NCBI GenBank assembly: GCA_021838585.1
Contig: JAKCDE010000002.1
Span: 89,180-153,179, forward strand
Reading direction: 5' to 3'
Length of the DNA: 64,000 nucleotides
From: Nitrospirota bacterium
Lineage (GTDB): Bacteria > Nitrospirota_A > Leptospirillia > Leptospirillales > Leptospirillaceae
Of the stretch, positions 34,164-43,346 are shown piece by piece; position 1 is the stretch's first letter; each line of letters begins with the position of its first letter. The translations under genes were made by a program, and so were the position numbers. The notes beneath the pieces were generated by a model. That model was not told where the DNA came from, did no database searches, and was given only the letters and a program-made list of their open reading frames with translations.

Positions 34164-34179
34164 GGAGTCTCGAGAGTCC
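34164..34179. repeat. Near-perfect 16-base palindrome downstream of the small membrane genes
   Basis: GGAGTCTCGAGAGTCC is a palindrome around CTCGAG with one mismatched pair. It has no T-run, so it is not a classical terminator. It may be an operator, an mRNA end structure or chance. Confidence 0.25.
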
Positions 34180-34219
34180 CCCCGAGGCAGGTCCCTGTCC
34201 GGCATTTCAACAACGATGG

Positions 34220-34249
34220 TTGAATTTTAAGGGGTGTCCCGGTTATTCT
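34220..34249 (+). promoter_or_regulatory. Candidate promoter of the MFS transporter gene
   Basis: TTGAAT (34220-34225), 18-base spacer, TATTCT (34244-34249). The leader is about 115 bases and contains a perfect tandem 9-base repeat TCTTCGGGA at 34319-34336. Confidence 0.35.
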
Positions 34250-34370
34250 GTAAAGATGCGCGCCCTTGGTTTTTAGGGCTGCCAGGCGGGTTTTGAGGTG
34301 GATCTACAGTCTTTTGGGTCTTCGGGATCTTCGGGATTGAAAAAGCCGGATTTCGGGAAAGGATAGTTTC

Positions 34371-35744
34371 ATGGCAGGGAACGGGGAAGGACTGAGCGCG
34401 GTCGAGAAGAAAACTCTGGCCGGACTCAGCATGATTTTCGCAATTCGGATGTTCGGGCTCTTCATTGTGCTTCCGGTCATCAGCCTCTATGCACGGACTC
34501 TTCCCGGAGCCGATCCGCTGTGGCTCGGTCTGGCGCTTGGTGGATACGGCCTTTCCCAGGCGGTTTTCCAGATTCCCTTCGGGATGCTGTCCGACCGCTT
34601 CGGACGAAAACCCCTGATCGTGATCGGCCTTCTGATCTTTGCCGGAGGCTCGATCTTTGCGGCGACCGCTCAATCGGTTCTGGGACTTTTTGTCGGACGT
34701 CTCCTTCAGGGGTCGGGAGCCGTGGCCTCCGTCGTGATCGCCCTCATGGCCGATCTCACTCGCGAGGAGTACCGGACGCGGGCCATGGCGGGGATCGGAA
34801 TCTCGATCGGCCTTTCCTTCGCCGTCGGGATGGTTGTGGGGCCGATCGTGGGCGCCCATTATGGAGTCTCCTCCCTCTTCTGGCTGACGGCCGTCCTCGC
34901 CCTCCTGGGAATCGCGATCCTTCTTCTGATCGTTCCCAATCCGGTGGGGGCTGTCCACAAGAACGAAATGGAGCTGTCATTCTCCCAGCTCGGTTACGTT
35001 CTCCGGAATCCGGCCCTTCTCCGCATCGATATCTCCGTTTTCACCCTTCATCTCTTTTTAACCGGTGTGTTCGTGAGCTTTCCGGTTCTTCTCCACAAGT
35101 ACATGTCGGCCCAGAGCATGTGGAAAGTCTATCTGCCCGTGATCCTGGGAGGCATGTTTCTCATGGTTCCGGGGATGATCGTGGCCGAAAAGCGAAAAAA
35201 GCTCAAAGTGGCCTACCTGATCGCCATTGCCTTCATCGTCCTGAGCTTCGTGATCTTTCTTCTGGGATACAGAAGCGAGTTCGGTCTGATCGCCGGCCTG
35301 TCCGTCTTCTTTGTGGGCTTCAACCTTCTCGAACCGCTCATGCCCTCCATCATGACCCGGTTCGTCCGGACACGGACCCGGGGAACCTCGTCGGGAGTCT
35401 TCAACATGAGCCAGTTCATGGGAGCCTTTTTGGGCGGTGCTTTGGGCGGGGCGTTGGTTACAGTGTCGAACGAGGCCTTTTTCATCGGGATGCTGGTGAT
35501 CGCCATCCTGTGGTTTTTCGTCGCGATGGGGCTGACCGATCCCAATCTCCTCGAAACCTTCGAACGTCCTGTAGAGAGGGAGATCTCCGATCCCCAGCCC
35601 CTCGTCCGACAGCTGGGGGACATGGCCGGGGTTGTGGATTGTCGCTACCGGGAGTCTGAAAAGGTTCTCTGGGTGAAATATCTCCGGGACAGGATCACGC
35701 CGGAGGATCTCGAAAGAAAGCTGGCAGGACTGCTCGAAGCCTGA
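34371..35744 (+). CDS. Major facilitator transporter, YajR-like, with C-terminal soluble domain
   Basis: A 457-residue MFS protein with twelve predicted helices. Motif A is 'FGMLSDRFGRKPLI' in the loop between helices 2 and 3. After the last helix (near residue 390) there is a ~65-residue soluble tail, 'VVDCRYRESEKVLWVKYL' followed by 'DRITPEDLERKL', which has the pattern of the ferredoxin-like YAM domain of E. coli YajR. The substrate is not known for this family. It is followed 19 bases later by a potassium channel gene. Confidence 0.82.
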   Translation: MAGNGEGLSAVEKKTLAGLSMIFAIRMFGLFIVLPVISLYARTLPGADPLWLGLALGGYGLSQAVFQIPFGMLSDRFGRKPLIVIGLLIFAGGSIFAATAQSVLGLFVGRLLQGSGAVASVVIALMADLTREEYRTRAMAGIGISIGLSFAVGMVVGPIVGAHYGVSSLFWLTAVLALLGIAILLLIVPNPVGAVHKNEMELSFSQLGYVLRNPALLRIDISVFTLHLFLTGVFVSFPVLLHKYMSAQSMWKVYLPVILGGMFLMVPGMIVAEKRKKLKVAYLIAIAFIVLSFVIFLLGYRSEFGLIAGLSVFFVGFNLLEPLMPSIMTRFVRTRTRGTSSGVFNMSQFMGAFLGGALGGALVTVSNEAFFIGMLVIAILWFFVAMGLTDPNLLETFERPVEREISDPQPLVRQLGDMAGVVDCRYRESEKVLWVKYLRDRITPEDLERKLAGLLEA

Positions 35745-35763
35745 GACATCCGGAAAGGTCCCT

Positions 35764-36789
35764 GTGACGCCCATCCAGAGATTTCGCCTCTCCCTTCTCC
35801 TTATTTTTCTTCTGACCGGAGGAGGGACGCTCGGTTACAGGGAAATCGAGGGATGGGGCTGGGTGGATTCCCTTTTCATGACGGTGATCACCCTGTCCAC
35901 CGTCGGTTATCAGACGGTGCATCCTCTTGACAGGGCCGGACTTTTTTTCACGATGGCGCTGATCATCGTGGGGGTCGGTGCCTTGGGGTATGCCATCGCC
36001 ACCCTGTCCGAAATGATCCTCGAAGGGCATCTGCAGCATTTCTGGGGAGGCCGCAAGATGGAGAGGATGATCGACAAGCTTGAAAATCATGTGGTGGTTT
36101 GCGGGTTTGGGCGGATCGGCACACTGACTGCGGCTTCCCTGGCTGAGAGAGGGATCCCGTTCGTGGTGGTGGAGGAGAATCCCGATCTGGTCAAGGAGGC
36201 CGTGGCCAGGAAGTATCTGGCCGTCATGGGAAACGCCACGGAGGAAGGGGTTCTCGGCAAGGCGGGGATCGATCGGGCCCAGGCGTTGCTGGTGACCTTG
36301 TCGACACGGGTTGCGGATGCGGCCTATATCGTGATGAGCAGCCGGATCGACCATCCTGGGCTCACAGTCATTGCCATGGCCAATGATTCTCGGACGGAGG
36401 CCAAGCTCCTCAAGGCAGGGGCCAACAAGGTCGTCTCCCCCTTCATTCTCGGGAGCAGCCGGATGGTCATGGCCTTGACCCAGCCGACCCTTCTCGATGT
36501 GATGGATATCGTGACGACCCGTGACGGGATGGGGCTGACCTTCGAGGAGCTTGTGATTCCCGAAATGTCACCTTTCTGCGACCTTTCTATCGCCGAGATA
36601 GGCAAGAAATTCGGTTTTCGCTCCCACATCATCGCCATTCGGCCGGTCGGGGGAAAAAACTTCGTCCTTCCGACGGCACAGAGCGTCCTGAGGGCGCTCG
36701 ACCAGATTGTCCTGATTGGCTCCCGGGACGAATTCGACCGGATCAGGGAGGAGATGGCGGGAAACCGTGAACCGAGGGTTCTGTCGTGA
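35764..36789 (+). CDS. Two-helix potassium channel with RCK (TrkA-N/TrkA-C) domains
   Basis: A 341-residue MthK-like channel subunit. The pore is formed by two helices around the selectivity filter TVGYQ (residues 46-50, in 'VITLSTVGYQTVHPL'). A TrkA-N Rossmann domain starts at 'VVCGFGRIGTLTAASL' and a TrkA-C domain closes the protein. Such channels are gated by ligands such as Ca2+, nucleotides or NAD(H). GTG start, 19 bases after the MFS gene. Potassium uptake or control of membrane potential matters for acidophiles. Confidence 0.9.
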   Translation: MTPIQRFRLSLLLIFLLTGGGTLGYREIEGWGWVDSLFMTVITLSTVGYQTVHPLDRAGLFFTMALIIVGVGALGYAIATLSEMILEGHLQHFWGGRKMERMIDKLENHVVVCGFGRIGTLTAASLAERGIPFVVVEENPDLVKEAVARKYLAVMGNATEEGVLGKAGIDRAQALLVTLSTRVADAAYIVMSSRIDHPGLTVIAMANDSRTEAKLLKAGANKVVSPFILGSSRMVMALTQPTLLDVMDIVTTRDGMGLTFEELVIPEMSPFCDLSIAEIGKKFGFRSHIIAIRPVGGKNFVLPTAQSVLRALDQIVLIGSRDEFDRIREEMAGNREPRVLS

Positions 36790-36811
36790 TCCGACAAAGG
36801 GGAGGGAATCT

Positions 36812-38050
36812 GTGAGGCTTGAAGAGGGATCCCATCCGTCGACGGTTTCCAACGCCGAGTGGGCGGTCCGTGGAAACCGGGTTCTTGTGGGGAATGTTCG
36901 CAGGGAGGACCTGGTTTTCCGGAAAGGAAGAGGGTCCTGGCTCTACGATGTGGAAGGAAATCCCTATCTCGATTTTCTGGGAGGGGTGGCGATCCACGTC
37001 CTCGGACACTGTCATCCCCGGGTGACGGTTGCCGTCCAGAAACAGGCCCAGCGCCTGCTCCACACCTCCAATCTCTATTACCACGAACCCCAGATCCTCC
37101 TGGCGGAGTTTCTTGTCAGGGAAACCTTTGCCGACAGGGTCTTTTTCGCCAATTCGGGGACGGAGGTCGTCGAGGCGGCCATCAAGCTCGCAAGGCGGTA
37201 TGGGGACCGGACCGGACGCTATGGCCTTCTGGGTCTCGAAGGGAGTTTCCATGGCCGGACTCTGGGCGCCTTGACCCTGACGGGCCAGAAAAAAATCAGG
37301 GAGGGAATCGGTCCCCTCCCTGGCGGCTTCGATTGGGCCCCCTTCAACGACATTGAGGGAGTCGTCCGCAAGGTGACCCCCGAGACGGTGGCCATCTTCG
37401 TGGAGCCTGTGCAGGGGGAGGGGGGAGTCGTTCCCGCCGATCCGGGATTCTTGAGGGAGCTGAGACGTTTCACGAGAGAGCGGGACATTCTTCTCGTTTT
37501 CGACGAGATCCAGACCGGAATCGGCAGGACGGGGACTCTTTTCGCCTACGAATCCTTTGATGTGGTGCCGGACATTCTTCTTTCTGCAAAGGCCCTGGGG
37601 GGAGGTCTTCCCCTTGGAGCCCTTCTGACGACCTCACAGCTGGCCGAATATCTTCCCCCCGGCTCCCATGGCTCGACATTCGGTGGAAACCCTTTGGCCT
37701 GCGCTGCGGGTCTGGCCGTTCTCGAGGCCCTCTTCGAGGAAGGGTATCTCCCGGAAGGGGGACAGCGGATCGCCGATACACTCTGGGAGGAGCTGTCCTC
37801 GCTCAGGGAGCTCTATCCCGAATGGATCCGCGAGATAAGGGGGAAAGGAATGATGATCGGTCTCGTTCTTCCCGGAAGGGCGGTTGAGGTCAAGGATCGC
37901 TTCCTCAGGGAAAAGGTTCTCGTCAACGCCACGGGGCCCGAAGTGATCCGCCTCCTCCCTCCCGTCAACCTCTCCCTCGAGGAGATCGCCACCTTCATCA
38001 AGTCTGCGGACCGTGTCTTTGCGTCCATGGGAAATCCCGGAGGATCCTGA
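36812..38050 (+). CDS. argD: Acetylornithine aminotransferase
   Basis: Fourth step of ornithine synthesis (N-acetylglutamate semialdehyde to N-acetylornithine), PLP-dependent; many ArgD enzymes also serve as DapC. GTG 36812 with GGGGAGGG upstream gives 412 residues. Signatures: 'YLDFLGGVAIHVLGHCHPRV', 'FFANSGTEVVEAAIKLAR', 'VFDEIQTGIGRTG', and the Schiff-base lysine in 'LLSAKALGGGLPLGA'. First of a tight argD-argF-argG-argH block. Confidence 0.94.
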   Translation: MRLEEGSHPSTVSNAEWAVRGNRVLVGNVRREDLVFRKGRGSWLYDVEGNPYLDFLGGVAIHVLGHCHPRVTVAVQKQAQRLLHTSNLYYHEPQILLAEFLVRETFADRVFFANSGTEVVEAAIKLARRYGDRTGRYGLLGLEGSFHGRTLGALTLTGQKKIREGIGPLPGGFDWAPFNDIEGVVRKVTPETVAIFVEPVQGEGGVVPADPGFLRELRRFTRERDILLVFDEIQTGIGRTGTLFAYESFDVVPDILLSAKALGGGLPLGALLTTSQLAEYLPPGSHGSTFGGNPLACAAGLAVLEALFEEGYLPEGGQRIADTLWEELSSLRELYPEWIREIRGKGMMIGLVLPGRAVEVKDRFLREKVLVNATGPEVIRLLPPVNLSLEEIATFIKSADRVFASMGNPGGS

Positions 38051-38052
38051 TT

Positions 38053-38985
38053 TTGAAAAAAAGCCCTCACCGTTCCTTCCTGACCCTCATCGAGAAAACT
38101 CCCCGAGAACTTCGCTCCATCATGGATCTGGCCGGACGTATCGAGTCCGATCCGGAGGCCTTCCGGACGCCGCTTGCATGGAAGACCGTCGGACTGCTCT
38201 TTGAAAAGAGCTCGACCCGGACCCGGCTTTCTTTCGAGGCCGGGATCCGCCAGCTCGGCGGGGGAAGCCTCTTTCTTGGAGGCGACATCCAGCTGGCCCG
38301 GGGGGAAACGATCGAGGATACGGCCCGGGTCATGAGCGCCTATCTCGACATGCTGGTCATCCGCACCTTCGGCCACGAACGGATCGAGGCCTTTTCCCAA
38401 GCCGCCGCAATACCGGTGGTCAATGGCCTGACCGATGGCCACCATCCCTGTCAGGCCCTTTCCGACTTCTATTACATGGAGAAGGTCTTCGGAACTCTTT
38501 CGGGACTTCGGATGACCTATGTGGGAGACGGAAACAACATGGCCCGTTCTCTGGCTGAAGGGGCCGCCCTTCTGGGAGTCAAACTGATCCTTGCCTCGCC
38601 GCAGGATTACCAGCTTCCGGAATCCGAGGTGGCGGCCCTCAACCGGATCGCCCACGAGACGGGAGGCAGCGTCCGGACGCTGTCGGATCCCAGGGAGGCG
38701 GCCCGGGGCGCGCAGGTTCTCTATACCGACGTCTGGACAAGCATGGGACAGGAGGCGGAATCCGCCATACGGGAAAAGGCATTCCGTGGGTACTGCATCG
38801 ACCGGAGCCTGCTTGCGCTGGCCGATCCGGAGGCCATCGTCATGCACTGTCTGCCGGCCTACCGCGGAAAGGAAATTACGGCGGAGGTCATCGATGGACC
38901 CCGCTCGCGGGTCTTCGAGCAGGCGGCCGCCCGGCTTCCGCTGCAGAAGGCAATCATGATGTTTTGCTTGGGAAGGGAGCTGTAG
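38053..38985 (+). CDS. argF: Ornithine carbamoyltransferase
   Basis: Joins ornithine and carbamoyl phosphate to citrulline. The TTG start two bases after the argD stop, with GGAGGA upstream, gives 310 residues. The carbamoyl-phosphate loop is 'KSSTRTRLSFE', followed by 'LVIRTFGHERIEAFS', 'NGLTDGHHPCQALSDF' and the ornithine loop 'MHCLPAYRGKEI'. All active-site motifs are intact. It overlaps no neighbour; argG begins four bases later. Confidence 0.95.
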   Translation: MKKSPHRSFLTLIEKTPRELRSIMDLAGRIESDPEAFRTPLAWKTVGLLFEKSSTRTRLSFEAGIRQLGGGSLFLGGDIQLARGETIEDTARVMSAYLDMLVIRTFGHERIEAFSQAAAIPVVNGLTDGHHPCQALSDFYYMEKVFGTLSGLRMTYVGDGNNMARSLAEGAALLGVKLILASPQDYQLPESEVAALNRIAHETGGSVRTLSDPREAARGAQVLYTDVWTSMGQEAESAIREKAFRGYCIDRSLLALADPEAIVMHCLPAYRGKEITAEVIDGPRSRVFEQAAARLPLQKAIMMFCLGREL

Positions 38986-38988
38986 GAG

Positions 38989-40221
38989 ATGGAACAGAAA
39001 AAGAAAGACGGATCCGACCGCCCGTCCCGGGTGGTCTTGGCCTATTCGGGCGGGCTCGACACCTCGGTGGCGATCGTCTGGCTCAAGGAGACCTATGGGT
39101 GCGAGGTCATCTGCTACTGCGCCGATCTGGGTCAGGGGGAGGACCTCGAAGCCGTAGCGGAAAAGGCCCGGAAGAGCGGGGCTTCCGACGTGGTCGTGGT
39201 CGACCTTCGGGAGATCTTCGTCCGGGACTATCTTTTTCCGATGATCCAGGCGGGGGCGGTTTACGAGGACGGCTATCTGCTGGGAACATCGATCGCCCGC
39301 CCCCTGATCGCCAAGGTCCAGATGGAGATCGCACGGGAAAGGGGCGCGGATGCGGTCGCCCACGGGGCGACCGGAAAAGGAAACGACCAGGTCAGGTTCG
39401 AGCTCGCCTACTACTATTTCAACCCCCGGATCCGGATCCTGGCCCCCTGGAGGCTCTGGAGCTTCACAAGCCGCTCCGAGCTCATCAACTATTCGAAAAA
39501 ACACCATATTCCCGTGACGGCCACCCTTGAGAAGCCCTACAGCGTTGACCGGAACCTCTTTCACACGAGTTACGAGGGGGGGATCCTCGAGGATCCCTGG
39601 TCGGCACCGCCGGAAGAGATCTTCCAGCTGACCCGGAATCCCCTGACCGCCCCCGATGAACCTGAAGAGGTGACGGTCTCGTTTGAAAAAGGACTCCCGA
39701 TCGCGATCAACGGGGCGCTCCTCTCTCCCCTCGACCTCATGGAGAAGGCGAACAGCCTCGGAGCCCTCCATGGAATCGGACGGATCGACCTCGTGGAGAG
39801 CCGCTTCGTGGGAATGAAGTCTCGCGGAGTTTACGAAACTCCCGGGGGCACTCTTCTTCATGCCGCCCACAGGGCCCTCGAGACGCTGACGCTGGACCGC
39901 GAGCTCCTCTCCATGAAGGCCCAGTTCATGCCGCAATATGCCCGCATGATCTACAACGGCTTCTGGTTTTCGCCGGAACGGCTGGCCCTGGCCGACCTCA
40001 TCGCCTCCACCCAGCACCGGGTGACGGGGGATGTCCGGCTCCTGCTCTACAAGGGGGGGATCCGTGTCCTGGGACGGCGCTCTCCTTATTCCCTGTATCG
40101 AAAGGACTTGGCGACCTTCGAGACGGACAGCGTCTATCGGCAGGCCGATGCGGACGGCTTCATCCGGATCCAGGCCCTCCGTCTCAAGCTTTTTTCCGAC
40201 CAGGAAGGAACCTCCCTGTGA
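38989..40221 (+). CDS. argG: Argininosuccinate synthase
   Basis: Condenses citrulline and aspartate with ATP. The 410-residue protein has the PP-loop 'VLAYSGGLDTSVAIVWL' and the family motifs 'GATGKGNDQVRFELAYYY', 'KHHIPVTATLEKPYSVDRNL' and 'LFHTSYEGGILEDPW'. Its stop overlaps the argH GTG start (GTGA), so the two final arginine steps are coupled. Confidence 0.96.
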   Translation: MEQKKKDGSDRPSRVVLAYSGGLDTSVAIVWLKETYGCEVICYCADLGQGEDLEAVAEKARKSGASDVVVVDLREIFVRDYLFPMIQAGAVYEDGYLLGTSIARPLIAKVQMEIARERGADAVAHGATGKGNDQVRFELAYYYFNPRIRILAPWRLWSFTSRSELINYSKKHHIPVTATLEKPYSVDRNLFHTSYEGGILEDPWSAPPEEIFQLTRNPLTAPDEPEEVTVSFEKGLPIAINGALLSPLDLMEKANSLGALHGIGRIDLVESRFVGMKSRGVYETPGGTLLHAAHRALETLTLDRELLSMKAQFMPQYARMIYNGFWFSPERLALADLIASTQHRVTGDVRLLLYKGGIRVLGRRSPYSLYRKDLATFETDSVYRQADADGFIRIQALRLKLFSDQEGTSL

Positions 40222-41648
40222 CCGGAGAAGAGACGGGCGGACCATCCGGGAAACCCTGGGGCGGTCGCTTCTCGGAGCCGACCGACCGGGATGTGGAGGC
40301 CTTCACGGAGTCCATCTCCTTCGACAAAAGGCTCTGGAGGGAAGACATCGAAGGCTCCCGGGCCCATGCCCGCATGCTCCGCCGGATCGGGCTCCTGTCC
40401 GAGGAGGAGCTCGGTCAGATTCTGACGGGGCTCGACAAGGTGGCGGAAGAGTTTTCCGGGGGAACATTTCCGGTCCGGATCGAGTGGGAGGACGTCCACA
40501 TGCATGTGGAGAAGCGCCTCGTCCACCACGCCGGTGCCGCTGGTCTCAAGATTCACACGGCCCGGAGCCGGAACGACCAGGTGGCGCTCGATCTTCGGCT
40601 TTTCGTGCGCCGGGAGGCCGGGGAGATGGCCGTCTCCCTAGAGGGACTTCTGAGGCAGATCCTTCTTCGGGCCCGGGAATACCGGGATCTCCTGCTTCCC
40701 GGCTACACCCACACCCAGCAGGCCCAGCCGATCTCGGGAGGATATTATTTCGGGGCTTACGCGGAGCGCTTCCTTCGTGACAGGAACCGCCTTCTCGCGG
40801 TTGTCGGGAGCGCCAATCTCTCTCCTCTCGGTTCGGGGGCCCTGGCCGGGACGACCCTGCCGATCGACCGCGAGGGGGTCGCCGCCGAACTTGGATTCTC
40901 CGGAGTGACCCAGAATGGCCTCGACTCGGTCGGAGACCGGGATTTTGTGGCCGATTTCCTCCATGCCCTCTCGCTTCTGATGGTTCACCTGTCGGGGTGG
41001 GCCGAGGAATGGGTGCTCTGGTCGACCCGGGAGTTCGGAATGATCCGGCTTCCCGACCGGCTTCTCACCGGTTCCTCGATGATGCCCCAGAAAAAGAATC
41101 CGGACATTCTCGAACTCGTCCGGGGAAAGGCGGGCCGGGTCTTTTCCGATTATGGGGCCCTGATGACCCTCCTCAAGGGGCTTCCCCTTTCCTACAACCG
41201 GGATCTCCAGGAAGACAAGGAGCGTCTTTTCGATGCCCTCGACACCACCAGGGCCTGTCTTCGGATGATGACCCTCGCCGTGGAGGGGATGCGCTTCGAG
41301 GAGAAGCGTGTGGCGGAGATCCTGAAAGGAACGGAGCTCCTTGCGACCGATATCGCGGAAGATCTCGTCCGGGACGGCGTTCCCTTCCGGGAGGCCCACG
41401 CCATTGTCGGGCGGATCGTGGCCGAAGCGGCACGAAAGGGATGTACTCTCGAGAGTCTTTCCGACGCGGATCTGAAGTCCTTCTATGATCGATTTCCGCC
41501 AGGGTATGCCTCCAGCCTGTCTCTCCGGGGTTCGGTCGAACGCCGGTCCCATGTGGGAGGACCCGCCCCCGAAACGGTCATGCGCCGGGTCGACGCCCTC
41601 TGGAACGAGCTCTTCGGAGCGGAGCCGGGAGGGGCTCCTCCCCGGTGA
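40218..41648 (+). CDS. argH: Argininosuccinate lyase
   Basis: Releases arginine and fumarate. The 476-residue enzyme has 'WGGRFSEPTDRDVEAFTES', 'EDVHMHVEKRL', 'TARSRNDQVALDLRLF' and the fumarase/lyase superfamily signature 'GSSMMPQKKNPD' with the catalytic serine loop. GTG start overlaps argG; its own stop overlaps the small lipoprotein gene. Confidence 0.96.
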   Translation: MTGEETGGPSGKPWGGRFSEPTDRDVEAFTESISFDKRLWREDIEGSRAHARMLRRIGLLSEEELGQILTGLDKVAEEFSGGTFPVRIEWEDVHMHVEKRLVHHAGAAGLKIHTARSRNDQVALDLRLFVRREAGEMAVSLEGLLRQILLRAREYRDLLLPGYTHTQQAQPISGGYYFGAYAERFLRDRNRLLAVVGSANLSPLGSGALAGTTLPIDREGVAAELGFSGVTQNGLDSVGDRDFVADFLHALSLLMVHLSGWAEEWVLWSTREFGMIRLPDRLLTGSSMMPQKKNPDILELVRGKAGRVFSDYGALMTLLKGLPLSYNRDLQEDKERLFDALDTTRACLRMMTLAVEGMRFEEKRVAEILKGTELLATDIAEDLVRDGVPFREAHAIVGRIVAEAARKGCTLESLSDADLKSFYDRFPPGYASSLSLRGSVERRSHVGGPAPETVMRRVDALWNELFGAEPGGAPPR

Positions 41649-41932
41649 GGCCTATGGGAATTCTTGGGGGGGCGGGGCGGTCTCTGGTTTTTTTGGGGTT
41701 CCTTCTTATGCTGTCTGCCTGCGGAATTCAGGGACAGCCGATCCCGCCCGACCGGGTTCCCCCGGAGTCGGCACCCGAACAGACGGCTCCCTCCTCTGCT
41801 TCCGGGGGGCAGAGTCCGGGGGGGCCGGGCGTCTCCTCCGGGGCCTCCGGCGAACAAAAGGGATCGTCCTCTTCCGGGGACAGCGGAGAGGTCCCGGAGG
41901 GCGGATTCCCGGAAGGGGACGACGGGCGCTAG
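41645..41932 (+). CDS. Small LptM (YifL)-like lipoprotein
   Basis: A 95-residue lipoprotein with lipobox 'LLMLSACGIQGQP' and a disordered serine/glycine/proline-rich tail. The 'CGxxG' sequence directly after the lipidated cysteine and the position directly upstream of lysA match the LptM/YifL group, whose E. coli member helps LptD fold its disulfides. GTG 41645 overlaps the argH stop; ATG 41654 is an alternative. The tail is longer and more acidic than in E. coli. Confidence 0.62.
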   Translation: MRPMGILGGAGRSLVFLGFLLMLSACGIQGQPIPPDRVPPESAPEQTAPSSASGGQSPGGPGVSSGASGEQKGSSSSGDSGEVPEGGFPEGDDGR

Positions 41933-42002
41933 CCCATTCCGGATCCATTTTGCCGGAGGCTTCCGGAAAAGATCGGGAACCGGGATTGGAGTATTGAGAG
42001 TG

Positions 42003-42011
42003 TGTTAAAAT
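42003..42011 (+). promoter_or_regulatory. Candidate extended -10 promoter upstream of lysA
   Basis: TGTTAAAAT fits an extended -10 (TGnTAAAAT). No -35 at the standard spacing is seen. About 95 bases upstream of the lysA start. A 5-base inverted repeat CCGGA/TCCGG near 41952-41965 lies just before it. Confidence 0.35.
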
Positions 42012-42104
42012 GACCCTTCCGTTGGAATCGGAGAGGGAAGCCCCCTTTTCGGAGGTCCGATCGGCGGGAATCGAAATCCATCCAATATTCGGGAGAATGA
42101 CGCC

Positions 42105-43346
42105 TTGAGCACATTTCACTACAAGAACGACAGACTGATGGTGGAAAACCTTCCGGTGGAAGAGATCGTCGCGAAGGAAGGCTCGCCACTTTATATTTAC
42201 AGCCGGGAGGCTCTCGTCGAAAGGATTTCGGCCTATCGGGAGGCCTTTTCCTCCCATCCGACCCTTGTGGCCTACGCAATGAAGGCCAACGGGAACCTGG
42301 CGATCCTCTCCCTGCTGGGGCAGGAGGGGGCGGGCATCGACGTGGTGTCGGGCGGGGAGCTCTTCCGGGCCCGGAAGGCGGGGATCCCCGGAAACAGGAT
42401 CGTCTTTGCCGGGGTTGGCAAGACCGAAGAGGAGATCTCCTACGCCCTTAAGGAAGGCATCCTGATGTTCAACGTGGAGAGCCAGGCCGAACTCGACCAT
42501 ATCAGCGCCGTGGCGGTCCGCATGGGGACGAAGGCTCCGGTGGCACTCCGTGTCAATCCCGATGTGGATCCCAAGACCCATCCCTACATTTCGACGGGCA
42601 TGAAGAAATCAAAGTTCGGGATTCCCGTCGATGTGGCGGTGGCCGAGTACCGCCGGGCTTCGACGCTCCCCGGGATCCGCATTGTCGGGATTCACCAGCA
42701 CATCGGTTCCCAGCTCACCGAGATCGCTCCTTTCCGGGACGCCTTCGAACGCCTCCTGGCTTTCCACGGAGAGCTCCGGAAGGCAGGAATTCCTGTCACG
42801 CACCTCGATCTGGGAGGCGGTCTGGGAATCCGTTATAAAAACGAGGCGCCCCCGAGCCCGAAGGATCTGGCGGACCTGGTCCTTCCCAGGGTGCGCGATC
42901 TGGGTGTGACCCTGGTCCTCGAGCCCGGCCGCTCGATCGTCGGAAACGCCGGCATCCTCGTGACCCGGGTGCTTTACCGGAAGCAGACCGCCGTCAAGAC
43001 CTTTTTCATCGGAGATGCCGGGATGAATGACCTGTTGCGCCCATCCCTCTACGGGGCGCACCACGACCTCCTTCCGGTGGTCCGGAGCGCGCGGCCGGAG
43101 GTGAAGGGAGATCTGGTGGGGCCGATCTGCGAGACAGGAGACTTTCTGGCCACAGACCGGGAGATGCCGGAATTCGCCGCAGGCGATCTGATCGCGGTCA
43201 TGAGTGCCGGAGCTTACGGGTTTTCGATGGCCTCGAACTACAATGCCCGGCCGCGTCCGGCCGAAGTTCTCGTCGATGGAGGCACCTACCGTGTCATCCG
43301 GGATCGGGAGAGCTTCGAGGATCTTGTTCGGGGTGAACGGATTTGA
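42105..43346 (+). CDS. lysA: Diaminopimelate decarboxylase
   Basis: Last step of lysine synthesis, PLP-dependent. The TTG start with GGGAGA upstream gives 413 residues. The cofactor lysine is in 'VAYAMKANGNLAIL'; 'GAGIDVVSGGELFRA', 'HQHIGSQLTEIAPF', 'LDLGGGLGIRY' and 'GPICETGDFLA' are the other family motifs, with the substrate cysteine in the last. Its stop overlaps the next gene's start. Confidence 0.95.
   Translation: MSTFHYKNDRLMVENLPVEEIVAKEGSPLYIYSREALVERISAYREAFSSHPTLVAYAMKANGNLAILSLLGQEGAGIDVVSGGELFRARKAGIPGNRIVFAGVGKTEEEISYALKEGILMFNVESQAELDHISAVAVRMGTKAPVALRVNPDVDPKTHPYISTGMKKSKFGIPVDVAVAEYRRASTLPGIRIVGIHQHIGSQLTEIAPFRDAFERLLAFHGELRKAGIPVTHLDLGGGLGIRYKNEAPPSPKDLADLVLPRVRDLGVTLVLEPGRSIVGNAGILVTRVLYRKQTAVKTFFIGDAGMNDLLRPSLYGAHHDLLPVVRSARPEVKGDLVGPICETGDFLATDREMPEFAAGDLIAVMSAGAYGFSMASNYNARPRPAEVLVDGGTYRVIRDRESFEDLVRGERI

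Noticed and set aside
37813..40245. 810-codon open frame on the minus strand across argD, argF and argG
   Set aside because: All three genes on the plus strand have intact catalytic motifs. The long antisense frame is the usual GC-rich shadow caused by codon third-position bias.
41952..41965. CCGGA/TCCGG inverted repeat as a terminator
   Set aside because: The stem is only five base pairs with a four-base loop and no T-run follows, so it would not be a stable terminator.
41933..42104. Possible lysine riboswitch upstream of lysA
   Set aside because: The gap is about 170 bases, close to the size of the aptamer alone. I could not recognise the conserved lysine-aptamer stems, and no terminator-like switch is present.
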